From the NCBI RefSeq assembly GCF_013141695.1, contig NZ_WHNY01000050.1, forward strand, positions 1 through 64,000: a stretch of 64,000 nucleotides of DNA, in the 5' to 3' direction. The position numbers and the translations under genes were made by a program. This document shows, piece after piece, positions 16,207-25,824 of the stretch. The DNA comes from Paenibacillus plantarum. Its GTDB lineage: Bacteria; Bacillota; Bacilli; Paenibacillales; NBRC-103111. The notes beneath the pieces were generated by a model. The model saw only the letters and a program-made list of their open reading frames with translations. It searched no databases and was not told where the DNA came from. Each line of letters begins with the position of its first letter. The first letter of the stretch is position 1.

Positions 16207-19200
16207 TTAGTTCAAAAGATTAGAAATTACTTGTGCACTTTCAGCACGCGTCATCAGCTCTTGTGGAGCAAATTGATTCGCATTGCGTCCTTGAATTAAA
16301 CCAACTGCTTGTGCAGCACTTACTGCGTTTTGTGCCCACTCCTGGATTTGAGCATGATCACTAAACGAGTTGGTGTTCGTCACAGATACTTTTTTGCCTT
16401 TTACAATTTCATAGGCACGAACGGTCATAACCGCCATTTCTTCACGTGTAACGGCATCGTCAGGTGCAAATGTATCCGAACTGCGTCCAAATACGATACC
16501 TGCTTCACTAACTTCAGCAATCGCCTCGGCATACCATGCCCCAGGATTTACATCCTTAAATTGAGCGCTGCTAACAGCTTTCAAGCCTAAAGTACGTGCA
16601 AGCATAGCTGCAAATTGTGCCCGTGTCACGTTTCCTTCAGGGTTAAATTCCGTTTCACTGACACCATCAATGATATGCTTTGCCGCCATTTTCTTAATAA
16701 CGCCGCTAGCCCATGAGGTTGTACCTACATCTGAAAATGTTTTGTTATATTCAAGCACAACATATTGACTGAAATGTGTTACCTTGACGGTCATCACGCC
16801 ATTAACTAAAGTTCCACCTACATATTGAATGGTTCCGTCTGCCGCAATATAATACACGCCTAACAAATTAGGATCGGCATTCGGATTCACTTTAAATGAG
16901 AGTACCAAAGGTTCTTCAAACGTTGTTACAGGTATTTGAGTTCCGTCCGTTGTAACAACATTTAAGTTAAAATCATACACATCACTTGCCGTGGCTAAAC
17001 GAGCAGAACCGTTGGTAGCCTGATTATTAATGAGATTTGTCACAATATCTTTAGAGGCAACCGTTGCTGAAAAACTAATTTGTGCACCATCAGCTTGCGG
17101 GCCAGTAACAGCTCCTTGGATATTTTTGAGTGCTTCCTTGGAGAATTCGATTGTAACATCTTTTTGCACTAATTGAAGTCTGTTATCTCCAACAAGATCA
17201 GTTATATGACTTGGCAGCAGTACGGTGTCTTTGCCATCTTTCAACTGAGCTGTAATCGTACCCGCAACTGCAGCCGGTATATCAGATTCATTTAAAATTT
17301 GAGTCGACGTCGGTTCTGGTGTTGTTGGAATTACTGGAACTTCTGGTGTTGTTGGAACTTCTGGTGTTTCTGGATCCGGCGTCGACGGTTGCTCTTGGTT
17401 GGCTACAGTGACTGTGCGTGTTACTTCCGCAGCTGCGTTACCTGCAGCATCACTCACATTGTAGTGATACGTATACGTTCCCGCTACAGTTGTATCAAGG
17501 GTCGTTCCGTTGTACACACCACTATTCATAGTGTTGGTGATCGTCGTCACGATATTCCCCGTGATATTGCCATCTCGGTCATCTGCAGCCGTAGCTCCAG
17601 CATCTGTGTAACTTGCACCATATACTAAATGAATGATTGCATCACCATTTAACGTAATGATTGGATTTGTTACATCAGGGCTTTCGGATACAATCACTTG
17701 TCGCGTTACTTCCACAGCTGCGTTACCTGCAGCATCACTCACATTATAGTGATACGTATACGTTCCCGCTACGGTTGTATCGATGTTCGTTCCGTTGTAC
17801 ACACCACTATTCATAGTGTTGGTGATCGTCGTCACGATATTCCCCGTAATATTGCCATCTCGATCATCTGTAGCCGCAGCTCCAGCATCTGTATAACTTG
17901 CACCATGTACTAATTGAATGATCGCCTCACCGTTTAATGTAAGGATTGGCTTTGTTGTATCCGGATTTTCCGATACCTTCACTTGCCGCGTTACTTCCAC
18001 AGCTGCGTTACCTGCAGCATCACTCACATTATAGTGATACGTGTAAGTTCCCGCTACTGAAGTATTGACGGACGTTCCGTTATAGACATTGCTGGTAACT
18101 GTTGTCACGATATTCCCTGTGATATTGCCATCTCGATCGTCTAATGCCGTAGCTCCAGCATCTACATAATCTGAACCAATGGCAAGGTTTACCACAGCAT
18201 CTCCAACTAGGGAAATAACAGGTTTGGTTGAATCTAGTGCTATAATCGTACCGTCAGCTACGCTCGTTGCATCCGCATTCCCTTTGGAGAGTGGAACATT
18301 GAAAGTAAAGCTGCCATCCGTATTGCCATTAGCGGCTTGGAAGGATACATACGTAACTTCACCTACTGTAACACCAGTCATATTCAAGCCAGCTAAGCCA
18401 TTAATGGTTTGACTTATCCATTGTTTAACACCATTCTCGTTGTTGACTATCGTCTTGTTAACGTCAAAGCTAGCTGCATCAATGATGCTTTTCGCGGTAT
18501 CAACAGCTTGTTGGTCCGCTGGATTTACGATTTTCTTCGCTACACCCAGATAGCTAATGAGTGCAGCTTGATTCCCGGTATACGTGTTATTCACCGTATA
18601 TTTAACCGTTCCATCTATAGGAAGGTTAAAGTCGTAGGAAACGGATGTGCCATCAGGTCCTGCAACTAAGCCGCTTCGTACATTCTTGGTTACGAGTTGT
18701 CCCCCGGCATCCTGATAGCTCAAGGTAATGTCCATCGTACGGGAAGTATTGTTCCACCAGTCCCGATGAAAAGATGTAATCGTGTACTTACCTGCTGTTA
18801 AAGGAAGTACATACACGAGCGGGTTATTCTTCGTGTCCGAACCATAGACACCTGTTTGACTTTTGTCTGTTGCGACAACCGCACCTGCGATAGTTTTGTA
18901 CTTGTAATTCGCATCTGTTGGCGTATGCCCCCAAACCGTATCACTTGTCGATGCTTGATCGGCTTTTTCGTTGATCAAACCTACACCCATCAAATTTTTG
19001 ATAGCTGTATAAGGTGGCGTTACATCACCCGTGACACCAGTGTCAATAAAGTACACCAAATCGCTAGGAATTACCTCCACTTGAACATTTACAAAGAGGT
19101 TCTTACCACCAACGACCTCCCCTTTGATGGATGTCATGGAATATGGAGCCATGAATCTACTAGCTGTGTTGTTGACCCAGTTAATGTTAGCGTCCACGTT

Positions 19201-22200
19201 TGTCGTACCATCAGCAAGTGTAACTTTAATGCTTGTTGGCAGACCCGCGACCGCCTCGCCTACTTTAGTAGCAACAACTGTAGCATAGGCACCGGTTACT
19301 GTTACAGGTTGTTTTTTCAATCTTAGCGCATCTGAAGCAGTCTGAAGTTTCGTTGTTGCAGAATCGATCGCATACTGGCTTGCCCCAGCATCAGCCAGCA
19401 CAACTTGCGCTTCAGTCAATGCGTTCGTAAATGCTGCCCACTCGGTAGTCATATAATCTGCCTCGATATAGCTGCTTGCCTGCGATATCAAAGAAGTAAG
19501 GGCTGTTTTGGAAACCGTACCATAGATAGCTCCCATAATATCAATGGCGTCTATGGAGATGGTTCCATCCTTCATCACGACCTTCAATGTGTGAGGTCCA
19601 TTAGACAGTCCACGATACGAGTAGGTGTTCGAACGGTTTATAGTAACTGCAGGTATGACAACATTCGAATCAACAAGTGTATTATCCACATACATGTCGA
19701 GTGTCCCGCTGCCTGTATCACCTACTAGATTAAACCCTGTCCCTGTGAAAGGCAGTTCCAAATAAGTAGGAGCTGTGTTGTCAGCCGTAACTACTGCTTT
19801 CGAAATGGAAATGTAGTTACCTGCGCCGGAGGCTGCAGCAGTTTTAACAATTTTTATTGTATGTGTGCCAGGTGCAAGACCCGTTACTGCGTAGATTTGC
19901 TGCTCGGCGGAGCCGTTATTGAATTTAAAGTTTTGTAGAACCCGCTTAGAGACGTCATTGGTATAGCCTGGTGCATCGTCCAGATAAACATCCATTCTTG
20001 CTACAGGACTTGTTCCCTGCTGAATTCCGTAGACCGCAATGCTTGTTCCGCTAAAGGTGAATGAAGCGTAGCTGCCATTCTCCCCTGCCCACGCATTAGA
20101 AGCGTTAGAACTCCATGCTGATGTGTTGCCTTCATTTCTTACCAAGTACCACCGATTCGGAGTACCTTCAATTTTCGTGGTATTGCTTGGTAGAATCGTC
20201 GTTCCGCTAGTTGTAATTGTCCGGTTAATTCGACCTGCACCACCTGATAGACTATGCCCCCATGGCATGCTGCCTTCATGATAGGATACACGGGAATCAA
20301 GATCGTCCACACGATCTGTTGCATAAGGTACATAGCCATTAACAGCTTCTACCTTCAAATTGTCAAAGATCGACTGGCGAACACTGCTCTGAATCATGAC
20401 TTGCCCAGAAAGTGGTGCGCCACTAGCCGTATCGGCGTAGCTCGTGATGACCTTGCCGTCCATCGTAGCCGTAATAAATTTCTCTGCTGCTTTTATCGAG
20501 ATATGGTGCCACGCACTAGCATCGAAGTTATCTATACTGCCAGATGCCACTGTTGCCGTGAAGCGAATCAGACGCCAAGTGCCATCCGCATATACTCGGA
20601 TTTTATACCCTGACTCTGAATCAGATGTCGTCCCATTCAATGTATGTCGCAAACCTAAAGCAACATAGTTCTCACCCGTATGCGTTCCATCCAAATCCAT
20701 TTTGAAATCAATCGAAGTTTCATAATTCGCCCATCGCTCATCGCCAAGCACCGTATAGGAGAAAGGCGTCGTAGCCCAAGTGCCTGGTTTATTACCCGAA
20801 TAGATCATCTGCTTCAAGCCATTAGATCCGTTCGTGCCAATGCCTCCGTAAACCTCGAAAGCTCCTCCTTGATCTGCTGTATAACGAGGAGTGCCCCCAC
20901 GGCGTTCAAGGTAGCTTAAACCATTTTGGGCAGGATAGTTACTATACTCAAAATCATCTTCATACAGGATAGCCGGGTTGCTGCCAGCAACATCCAATAC
21001 GCTTTGTGCTGGGATTTGATTGTTTCGCACATAAGGTGTACGGGCATGCCCCGTGTTTGGATTAGTGATCGTGCTCGTCAAGCTAACCATAGAGTGGGGC
21101 TTCACAGTTAACTTGTAGGAATAGACATCACCATTATCCGTAGCTGTAACATTATTAAGCTGTTGATACCAATTCGCATCGTACGCTTGTCCAGCGTCAG
21201 GTCCACGTGTCTCCCACACTTGCAGTGGATTGCCCGCATTGCTAATATTCTTTTTCACATCAAATTGGTAATTAGCAACACGATCGCTGTCATTGACCAT
21301 AACTACAGAGAAATCTTTCTTATCCGGGCTTACTAAGGATAACCGATTATATTCAGCATCTGTAAAGTTGCCGTCCATTTCGCTATTTCCTCTGTTTCCA
21401 ACAACACCAAAGCTCGCATTCGGAATATACATCCAGTTATTAGCGGCAAATTGGGTAAATTGCATCGTCGTGTTAATGCCCACATCCGGTGTATAGTAAC
21501 CTGACCATGGATCTTTGGCTGATATAATTTCCTTGCTGCTGTAGGGAGCGCCGCTATAGAATGCGCTTACAGCAGGTTGGAACATATAATGCGTACGTTT
21601 TCCTTGTGTATACATCGCAATGAAACGACCAGCAATATCTAGCGCACTAGCAACACCGCCGAAAACGCTATCCGAATTAGCACGATATTTGGCTGCCGTT
21701 TGTGGTGCCACGCCTTCACTGTACCAAACTTCTTTTTGGTTCTGATCATTGACCTTTAAATAGTCAGCGCTAGTTGCCAAGTTATAGTGGTATGCCATTA
21801 CGTCAACCGCATTCATGAGGTCGGCATCCGCTAGCATTCTTGTTGGTATGTTAAGCGTTGTGTTCTCATCAGAAGCGATAATTTTAATCTTATCGTAGTT
21901 AGGGAAAGTAGCATCTGCCCGCATACGTTTTGCAAACCATTTAATGAAATTCACATTGGGTGTGCCTGTTTCATTACGATCTGGGTTGATGTAATCGAGC
22001 AAATAGCCATATGTATCCTGAATCGCAATTGCGGTATCCTTGTACCATTTGTACATTCGCTCATAGGAAGCCAGTGTAGCAGGTAGTGTTGGATCCGTAT
22101 TTCCATCGCTCCATGGTTGAACCCAACTTGGCTGGGTCCAGCGGAGTATACTAACTTTCATATTCGGGTTGATGGTCTTCGCATCAGCTGCAAATACGAA

Positions 22201-22596
22201 CCCTGCACCACGCCGAACATTAGCAAGCTCATCGTCAGAGCGCTTCGTAGCTGGCTCCGTTCCAGATGACGTGTTGGAGTCGTTGCCCATCTCAATCTTG
22301 ATGTCATTGATGCCAGCACCTGTATCTTGATTGAATAATCCATTCATAATTTCCCAATATTGCGCAGGATGTTCTTCCTTATAATCTAAAAGTAAACGGG
22401 AAGTATTATTACCGGATACCACACCATAACCTTTAAATGTATTGGCTGGGTTCGTATCGGCAGCATCACCATCGATGGTCACTACCTTAATGGGAGAATC
22501 CACTGCAAAAGCAGGCTTCGTTGGAAAAAAAGATACTACCATGAACAATGCAAGAATAACAGCCATGCTTTTCTGCAAATTTTTACTTTGTATCAC
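16207..22596 (-). CDS. SLH-anchored GH59 (galactocerebrosidase-family) multidomain enzyme
   Basis: A 2129-residue exported protein. A signal peptide (residues 1-31, ending AFA) precedes a GH59 domain (about 45-520). It matches the human galactocerebrosidase pattern: GYGVVSGNNTSRLL, IKIEMGNDS with GTEP, KIIASD, and DPWSGYY followed by QFTQFAAN. E209 in NPDRNET is the likely acid/base and E294 in VWYSEG the nucleophile. Next come a laminin-G/concanavalin-like module, CBM-like modules and an FIVAR-like helix region. Three near-identical DUF5011 Ig-like repeats follow at roughly 1480-1770, then a Pro/Thr/Glu linker. Three SLH repeats close the protein (about 1953-2129) and should hold it in the cell wall. 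GH59 enzymes are exo-beta-galactosidases, so galactose-containing glycans are the likely substrate. A cre-like site in the promoter suggests catabolite repression. Confidence 0.88.
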   Translation of the reverse strand: MIQSKNLQKSMAVILALFMVVSFFPTKPAFAVDSPIKVVTIDGDAADTNPANTFKGYGVVSGNNTSRLLLDYKEEHPAQYWEIMNGLFNQDTGAGINDIKIEMGNDSNTSSGTEPATKRSDDELANVRRGAGFVFAADAKTINPNMKVSILRWTQPSWVQPWSDGNTDPTLPATLASYERMYKWYKDTAIAIQDTYGYLLDYINPDRNETGTPNVNFIKWFAKRMRADATFPNYDKIKIIASDENTTLNIPTRMLADADLMNAVDVMAYHYNLATSADYLKVNDQNQKEVWYSEGVAPQTAAKYRANSDSVFGGVASALDIAGRFIAMYTQGKRTHYMFQPAVSAFYSGAPYSSKEIISAKDPWSGYYTPDVGINTTMQFTQFAANNWMYIPNASFGVVGNRGNSEMDGNFTDAEYNRLSLVSPDKKDFSVVMVNDSDRVANYQFDVKKNISNAGNPLQVWETRGPDAGQAYDANWYQQLNNVTATDNGDVYSYKLTVKPHSMVSLTSTITNPNTGHARTPYVRNNQIPAQSVLDVAGSNPAILYEDDFEYSNYPAQNGLSYLERRGGTPRYTADQGGAFEVYGGIGTNGSNGLKQMIYSGNKPGTWATTPFSYTVLGDERWANYETSIDFKMDLDGTHTGENYVALGLRHTLNGTTSDSESGYKIRVYADGTWRLIRFTATVASGSIDNFDASAWHHISIKAAEKFITATMDGKVITSYADTASGAPLSGQVMIQSSVRQSIFDNLKVEAVNGYVPYATDRVDDLDSRVSYHEGSMPWGHSLSGGAGRINRTITTSGTTILPSNTTKIEGTPNRWYLVRNEGNTSAWSSNASNAWAGENGSYASFTFSGTSIAVYGIQQGTSPVARMDVYLDDAPGYTNDVSKRVLQNFKFNNGSAEQQIYAVTGLAPGTHTIKIVKTAAASGAGNYISISKAVVTADNTAPTYLELPFTGTGFNLVGDTGSGTLDMYVDNTLVDSNVVIPAVTINRSNTYSYRGLSNGPHTLKVVMKDGTISIDAIDIMGAIYGTVSKTALTSLISQASSYIEADYMTTEWAAFTNALTEAQVVLADAGASQYAIDSATTKLQTASDALRLKKQPVTVTGAYATVVATKVGEAVAGLPTSIKVTLADGTTNVDANINWVNNTASRFMAPYSMTSIKGEVVGGKNLFVNVQVEVIPSDLVYFIDTGVTGDVTPPYTAIKNLMGVGLINEKADQASTSDTVWGHTPTDANYKYKTIAGAVVATDKSQTGVYGSDTKNNPLVYVLPLTAGKYTITSFHRDWWNNTSRTMDITLSYQDAGGQLVTKNVRSGLVAGPDGTSVSYDFNLPIDGTVKYTVNNTYTGNQAALISYLGVAKKIVNPADQQAVDTAKSIIDAASFDVNKTIVNNENGVKQWISQTINGLAGLNMTGVTVGEVTYVSFQAANGNTDGSFTFNVPLSKGNADATSVADGTIIALDSTKPVISLVGDAVVNLAIGSDYVDAGATALDDRDGNITGNIVTTVTSNVYNGTSVNTSVAGTYTYHYNVSDAAGNAAVEVTRQVKVSENPDTTKPILTLNGEAIIQLVHGASYTDAGAAATDDRDGNITGNIVTTITNTMNSGVYNGTNIDTTVAGTYTYHYNVSDAAGNAAVEVTRQVIVSESPDVTNPIITLNGDAIIHLVYGASYTDAGATAADDRDGNITGNIVTTITNTMNSGVYNGTTLDTTVAGTYTYHYNVSDAAGNAAAEVTRTVTVANQEQPSTPDPETPEVPTTPEVPVIPTTPEPTSTQILNESDIPAAVAGTITAQLKDGKDTVLLPSHITDLVGDNRLQLVQKDVTIEFSKEALKNIQGAVTGPQADGAQISFSATVASKDIVTNLINNQATNGSARLATASDVYDFNLNVVTTDGTQIPVTTFEEPLVLSFKVNPNADPNLLGVYYIAADGTIQYVGGTLVNGVMTVKVTHFSQYVVLEYNKTFSDVGTTSWASGVIKKMAAKHIIDGVSETEFNPEGNVTRAQFAAMLARTLGLKAVSSAQFKDVNPGAWYAEAIAEVSEAGIVFGRSSDTFAPDDAVTREEMAVMTVRAYEIVKGKKVSVTNTNSFSDHAQIQEWAQNAVSAAQAVGLIQGRNANQFAPQELMTRAESAQVISNLLN
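17420..18180. repeat. Three tandem DUF5011-coding repeats
   Basis: Three nearly identical DNA units of about 284 bp lie in tandem inside the GH59 gene; the shared CAGCTGCGTTACCTGCAGC occurs near 17430, 17715 and 18000. Each encodes one Ig-like DUF5011 domain with GNITGNIVTT and TYTYHYNVSDAAGN. The close identity, including silent sites, indicates recent duplication or gene conversion, and unit number could vary between strains. Confidence 0.85.
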
Positions 22597-22918
22597 AAAC
22601 GCTCACTCCTTTTTATTAAAACGAGTATGGAATTTTAATTAATACTTTGCCCTTACCAGATTATATTGTAAGCGCTTTAATTTGACTCCCTTCCAATTGA
22701 ATATTTCATTAAGAAACTACATCATGTCGTGTTGTCGTTATTATATATGGATTACGAAATACAGATAAGAAAATATATTAACCAGAATGCATAATATTTT
22801 TACTTATTTTTTTGGATACATGATGCAAGAAGCTACACTTGCTGTTTGTGTAACTATCCGTTTAGTTGAGAAAAGGCTGCCGATTTACTCGACAGCCTCT
22901 GATTCAAGGGTAATTAAG
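22597..22918. promoter_or_regulatory. GH59 promoter region with CcpA (cre-like) site
   Basis: On the minus strand a TATAAT -10 box (complement of 22660-22665) lies upstream of the GH59 gene. Between it and a weak -35 region sits TGTAAGCGCTTTAA (22667-22680), which differs from the Bacillus cre consensus at one conserved position. A site here would block RNA polymerase, giving glucose repression. The ribosome binding site AAGGAGTGAGCG precedes the start. The rest of this 322-bp stretch is AT-rich with no gene seen, apart from the terminator at 22871-22900. Confidence 0.65.
22871..22900 (-). terminator. Terminator of the YjjG-like phosphatase gene
   Basis: On the minus strand AGGCTGTCGA pairs with TCGGCAGCCT around an AGTAAA-type loop and is followed by UUUUCUC. 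It begins 19 bp after the stop codon of the gene at 22919. Confidence 0.8.
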
Positions 22919-23629
22919 TTATAGTTTCTCTTCATAAAGTTTGGCAAGGGAGCATATCTCATATAATTCCACTAAACTTTTGATCGTGTACGTGCTTTGA
23001 ATTTCTGTAGAGTATTTCTGTGACTTCGTATTCATCCAGCAGGTATCAATGCCTGACAGAATTCCACCTTGTATATCGGTATTTAATGAATCTCCGATAA
23101 TCAGTGCATCTTTTTTATTAAAATCTTTAATCTGACTCATCACATAGTCGAAAAATTCCTTTGCTGGCTTCGCAAATCCAATGCTTTGAGAATCATAAAT
23201 GCCTTCAAAAAATTCATATAAGCCTGACAGCTTCAATCGCTTGATCTGAGTTTGGGTGATGCCATTGGTGATAATAAACAGTCTATGGGATGCGGATAGG
23301 CTCTGACATAATTCTAAAGCACCTTCCATAAGCTGATTTCCATTGCCTAGCAGTTCCCTGTACCTATTTTCCCATTCAACGCCATCCACAACATGTCCCA
23401 GCTTTAACATCGTTTCTGAAAATCTTGCGTTTAGCACATCATCTAAAGCAATTTTGCCATTTTCATAGTCAGTCCATAGCTGTTTGTTGACGGAATTATA
23501 TACACGAAACAACTCATCCGATAGCGTATATCCATGTTGCTGGAACAATTTGTTTAATGAATCTTTTTCATTAGCGCCAAAATCTAACAACGTATCATCT
23601 AAATCAAATAGAAGTATGTGATAACTCAT
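22919..23629 (-). CDS. YjjG/YfnB-type HAD phosphatase
   Basis: A 236-residue haloacid dehalogenase-family phosphatase. Motif I is FDLDDTLLDF (nucleophile D9, acid D11), motif II is IITNG near residue 118, and motifs III/IV are KPAKEFFD and IIGDSLNTDIQGG. The helical cap and overall pattern match YjjG-type noncanonical pyrimidine nucleotidases, which remove phosphate from damaged or analogue pyrimidine nucleotides. The specificity is from family membership only. Its start codon overlaps by one base the stop of the AhpD-like gene upstream, so the two are co-transcribed. Confidence 0.85.
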   Translation of the reverse strand: MSYHILLFDLDDTLLDFGANEKDSLNKLFQQHGYTLSDELFRVYNSVNKQLWTDYENGKIALDDVLNARFSETMLKLGHVVDGVEWENRYRELLGNGNQLMEGALELCQSLSASHRLFIITNGITQTQIKRLKLSGLYEFFEGIYDSQSIGFAKPAKEFFDYVMSQIKDFNKKDALIIGDSLNTDIQGGILSGIDTCWMNTKSQKYSTEIQSTYTIKSLVELYEICSLAKLYEEKL

Positions 23630-24090
23630 TATTTATGAGCCGCTGGTTGATAATCTCCTGGTACCATACCCGTTGAAATCGCAATTCGATTCCAACTGTT
23701 GATCGCATTAATCGCCATAATTAAATTGGTAAATTGGCCTTCATCGAAATGATTGCGAACTTGCGCATATAATTCTTGCGGAACGCCAGCCTCCGAAATT
23801 TTGGTCACAGCCTCCGTTAATGCTAACGCGGCCCGCTCTGCTTCTGAATAGAAAGGAGCCTCACGCCATGCATTGAGCATATACAATCGTTGCTCTGTCT
23901 CCCCCATCGCACGCGCATCTTTGGTATGCATATCCAAGCAGAAAGCACATCCATTAATTTGCGAAGCGCGGATTTTAATCAACTCCAACAATGTGTGGTC
24001 AAGACCACTCTTCCTTACGTATCCTTCCAATTTTAAAAGTGTTTGAAAAGCTTCAGGTTGTGCTTTCGTATAGTCGAATCTGATTTCCAT
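23629..24090 (-). CDS. AhpD-like carboxymuconolactone decarboxylase-family protein
   Basis: A 153-residue all-helical protein of the AhpD/CMD family. The redox motif CAFCLDMHTKDA (C48, C51, H55) is the alkylhydroperoxidase-type active site, and AFQTLLKLEGYVRKSGLD before it is the usual N-terminal helix. The ATG at 24090 is preferred for its AAAGGAG; a longer frame to 24141 lacks one. It is divergent from an Rrf2 regulator with a palindrome between them, which suggests redox- or nitrosative-stress control by that regulator. Confidence 0.85.
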   Translation of the reverse strand: MEIRFDYTKAQPEAFQTLLKLEGYVRKSGLDHTLLELIKIRASQINGCAFCLDMHTKDARAMGETEQRLYMLNAWREAPFYSEAERAALALTEAVTKISEAGVPQELYAQVRNHFDEGQFTNLIMAINAINSWNRIAISTGMVPGDYQPAAHK

Positions 24091-24141
24091 GTGTGAATAC
24101 ACTCCTTTATTTTTAGTTGATACAAGAAATCGCTTAGTCAT

Positions 24142-24169
24142 ATCGTCGACAACATTAATCGACGATTAA
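24142..24169. promoter_or_regulatory. Palindromic operator candidate for the Rrf2 regulator
   Basis: ATCGTCGA (24142-24149) and TCGACGAT (24159-24166) are perfect inverted repeats around 9 bp. The right half is itself a near-perfect dyad, TTAATCG-A-CGATTAA (24155-24169). It lies between the divergent AhpD-like and Rrf2 genes, where an autoregulatory operator would be expected. Confidence 0.5.
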
Positions 24170-24325
24170 CTATATCTACAATATAACCATTTCGCTAATT
24201 ACTGTCAACGATAAATCATGGGTCTTTTAGCTGAAAACACCAAATCCCCCTATTTGACAAGGGGTTTAAATCAACCTAAGATATTTAATAGCAACTTTTA
24301 TATAGAACTGAAAGCAGGTGTTGGG

Positions 24326-24829
24326 ATGCAGTATAGTATTGGCGTCGAATATGGACTGCATTGCTTGGTATATCTCATTGATATTCCTCCTGATTCAACC
24401 ATAGGAATTAAAGAGCTGTCCGCTTTTCAAGGCGTTTCGGAAACCTATCTTTCGAAGATTTTTAGTAAATTAACCAAAGCTGGCATCGTAATCTCTGTCC
24501 CTGGTGTAAAAGGAGGCTATAAATTAGCCAAGTCGCCTGCGGATATTTCTTTTTGGGATGTAGTTGAAGCTGTTGAAGGTGCTACTCCGATTTTTCAATG
24601 CAAGAACATCAAGAATAATAGCTATCTTTGCCGTGATGAAGACTATGCCGCATGCGCTAAAGCTTCTCCCTGTTTGATTAACTTAACCATGCGCGAAGCT
24701 GAAGATAGTATGCGCAATGTTCTCCGTAACAAGTCGCTTACTTGGTTAAACGAAGAACTTGATCGCGTGTTAACTCCTCAATCCCGCAAAGATACGCGTG
24801 AATATTTTGCGAATAGCAACACTGTTTAG
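24326..24829 (+). CDS. Rrf2-family transcriptional regulator
   Basis: A 167-residue Rrf2-type winged-helix regulator. IGVEYGLHCLVYL at the start, IKELSAFQGVSETYLSKIFSKL as the recognition helix region (about 27-48) and VPGVKGGYKLAK as the wing are diagnostic. Cysteines in FQCKN, YLCRDED and AACAKASPC (about 92-113) could hold an iron-sulfur cluster or act as redox thiols. The ATG at 24326 is chosen for the preceding AGCAGGTG and because family members start this way; a frame to 24218 would add 36 unrelated residues. It probably controls the divergent AhpD-like/phosphatase pair. Confidence 0.85.
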   Translation: MQYSIGVEYGLHCLVYLIDIPPDSTIGIKELSAFQGVSETYLSKIFSKLTKAGIVISVPGVKGGYKLAKSPADISFWDVVEAVEGATPIFQCKNIKNNSYLCRDEDYAACAKASPCLINLTMREAEDSMRNVLRNKSLTWLNEELDRVLTPQSRKDTREYFANSNTV

Positions 24830-24856
24830 TGGTGAAAATATAATGACTAATAACGT

Positions 24857-24886
24857 AAAAAACCCACAGCAATTGGCTGTGGGTTT
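24857..24886. terminator. Terminator between convergent Rrf2 and methyltransferase genes
   Basis: AACCCACAGC (24861-24870) pairs with GCTGTGGGTT (24876-24885). On the minus strand it is followed by UUUUUU and overlaps the end of the methyltransferase gene; the plus-strand U-run is short. Confidence 0.85.
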
Positions 24887-25674
24887 CAACGATACAACGG
24901 AGATAACTCCATATCCAGTTTATCAGCAACAAGCGTGTAGAACTCTGGAAATCTTGGATCTGCCTTACTGGCGATCTCTTCAAATGTTCGCATACATAGT
25001 CCTGCTGTGCTAATCGCAGTTATAATCTCACCGACGGTCCAACCTCGTACTAAAACCTTGCCTAAATCAGAACGCTCATCCTCAGGCAGTAATTTCGCAA
25101 AGGCTACTTCCCCCTCTTTAATACGATCATCGAAGTAGTTACCGGCTGGCTGCGGCAAGTTGTATGTGTTTAGCCATGCACGTGCGAAAGGATGAAAGTC
25201 AGTCAAAATAAACCGACCATCTTTCCCTAGTCTACGACTGACAACGCTGAAAATAGCATGGAGGTCTGTAAAATAATGCAATACACCAAACTCCATCAAC
25301 ACGATATCAAATTGGCCTAGTGTTTCTTCGTTCGGGATATCCAAAACATCAGAACAGATATAGTCAATTTTGACACCAGTAGCAGCAGCAACTTGCATCG
25401 CGTACAATCGATTTTCTTCCGATATGTCCACCACCGTCACTTCTGCACCTAACAATGCTAATGCAATTGCCTTTCGACCGTGTGAGCCAAGTAGGTTAAT
25501 TATACGCTTTCCCGCTGGATCACCCATGTACTTTAACCAGTAGCGCAAATAATGCTTATGTTCTAGCTTCAGTTTTTCTGCAAGTTCTTCTGGTGTTCCA
25601 TAAGTATGAGCCCATGCCTGATAAGCTTTCGTTTCCCATGCCTTTTTGTTCGCCGTTGACAGTTGTTCTTGCAA
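24886..25674 (-). CDS. Class I SAM-dependent methyltransferase
   Basis: A 262-residue methyltransferase. After the N-terminus QEQLSTANKKAWETKAYQAW comes the SAM-binding region IINLLGSHGRKAIALALLG (a variant motif I, about 68-86), VTVVDIS (motif II) and the FDIVLMEFGVLHYF segment. Substrate is unknown. The start is uncertain: a TTG at 25674 has GGGAGG six bases upstream and gives the usual family N-terminus, while an ATG at 25707 would add 11 residues without a clear ribosome binding site. It seems to be a single-gene unit. Confidence 0.75.
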   Translation of the reverse strand: MQEQLSTANKKAWETKAYQAWAHTYGTPEELAEKLKLEHKHYLRYWLKYMGDPAGKRIINLLGSHGRKAIALALLGAEVTVVDISEENRLYAMQVAAATGVKIDYICSDVLDIPNEETLGQFDIVLMEFGVLHYFTDLHAIFSVVSRRLGKDGRFILTDFHPFARAWLNTYNLPQPAGNYFDDRIKEGEVAFAKLLPEDERSDLGKVLVRGWTVGEIITAISTAGLCMRTFEEIASKADPRFPEFYTLVADKLDMELSPLYR

Positions 25675-25767
25675 ATACATACCTCCCAAATTCATATAAA
25701 TCGACACTAGCTGGAATATAATACCACTCGCGTGCTAATTGTCAATATGTTCTTACCAAAAAGAAAT

Positions 25768-25807
25768 AAAAAGAGCCGAATGGATCGTTCTCATCCACTC
25801 AGCTCTT
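25768..25807 (-). terminator. Terminator of the secreted GH-A enzyme gene
   Basis: AAGAGC with TGGAT (25771-25785) pairs with ATCCA and GCTCTT (25793-25807), interrupted by one small internal mismatch. On the minus strand it is followed by UUUUUAUUU, 18 bp beyond the stop codon. Confidence 0.75.
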
Positions 25808-25824
25808 AGGTTCCTATATTAAGC

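Noticed and set aside
17299..17913. Plus-strand reading frames inside the DUF5011 repeats
   Set aside because: They are antisense shadows of the repeated Ig-like domains; low-complexity Trp/Cys-rich translation and no start signals.
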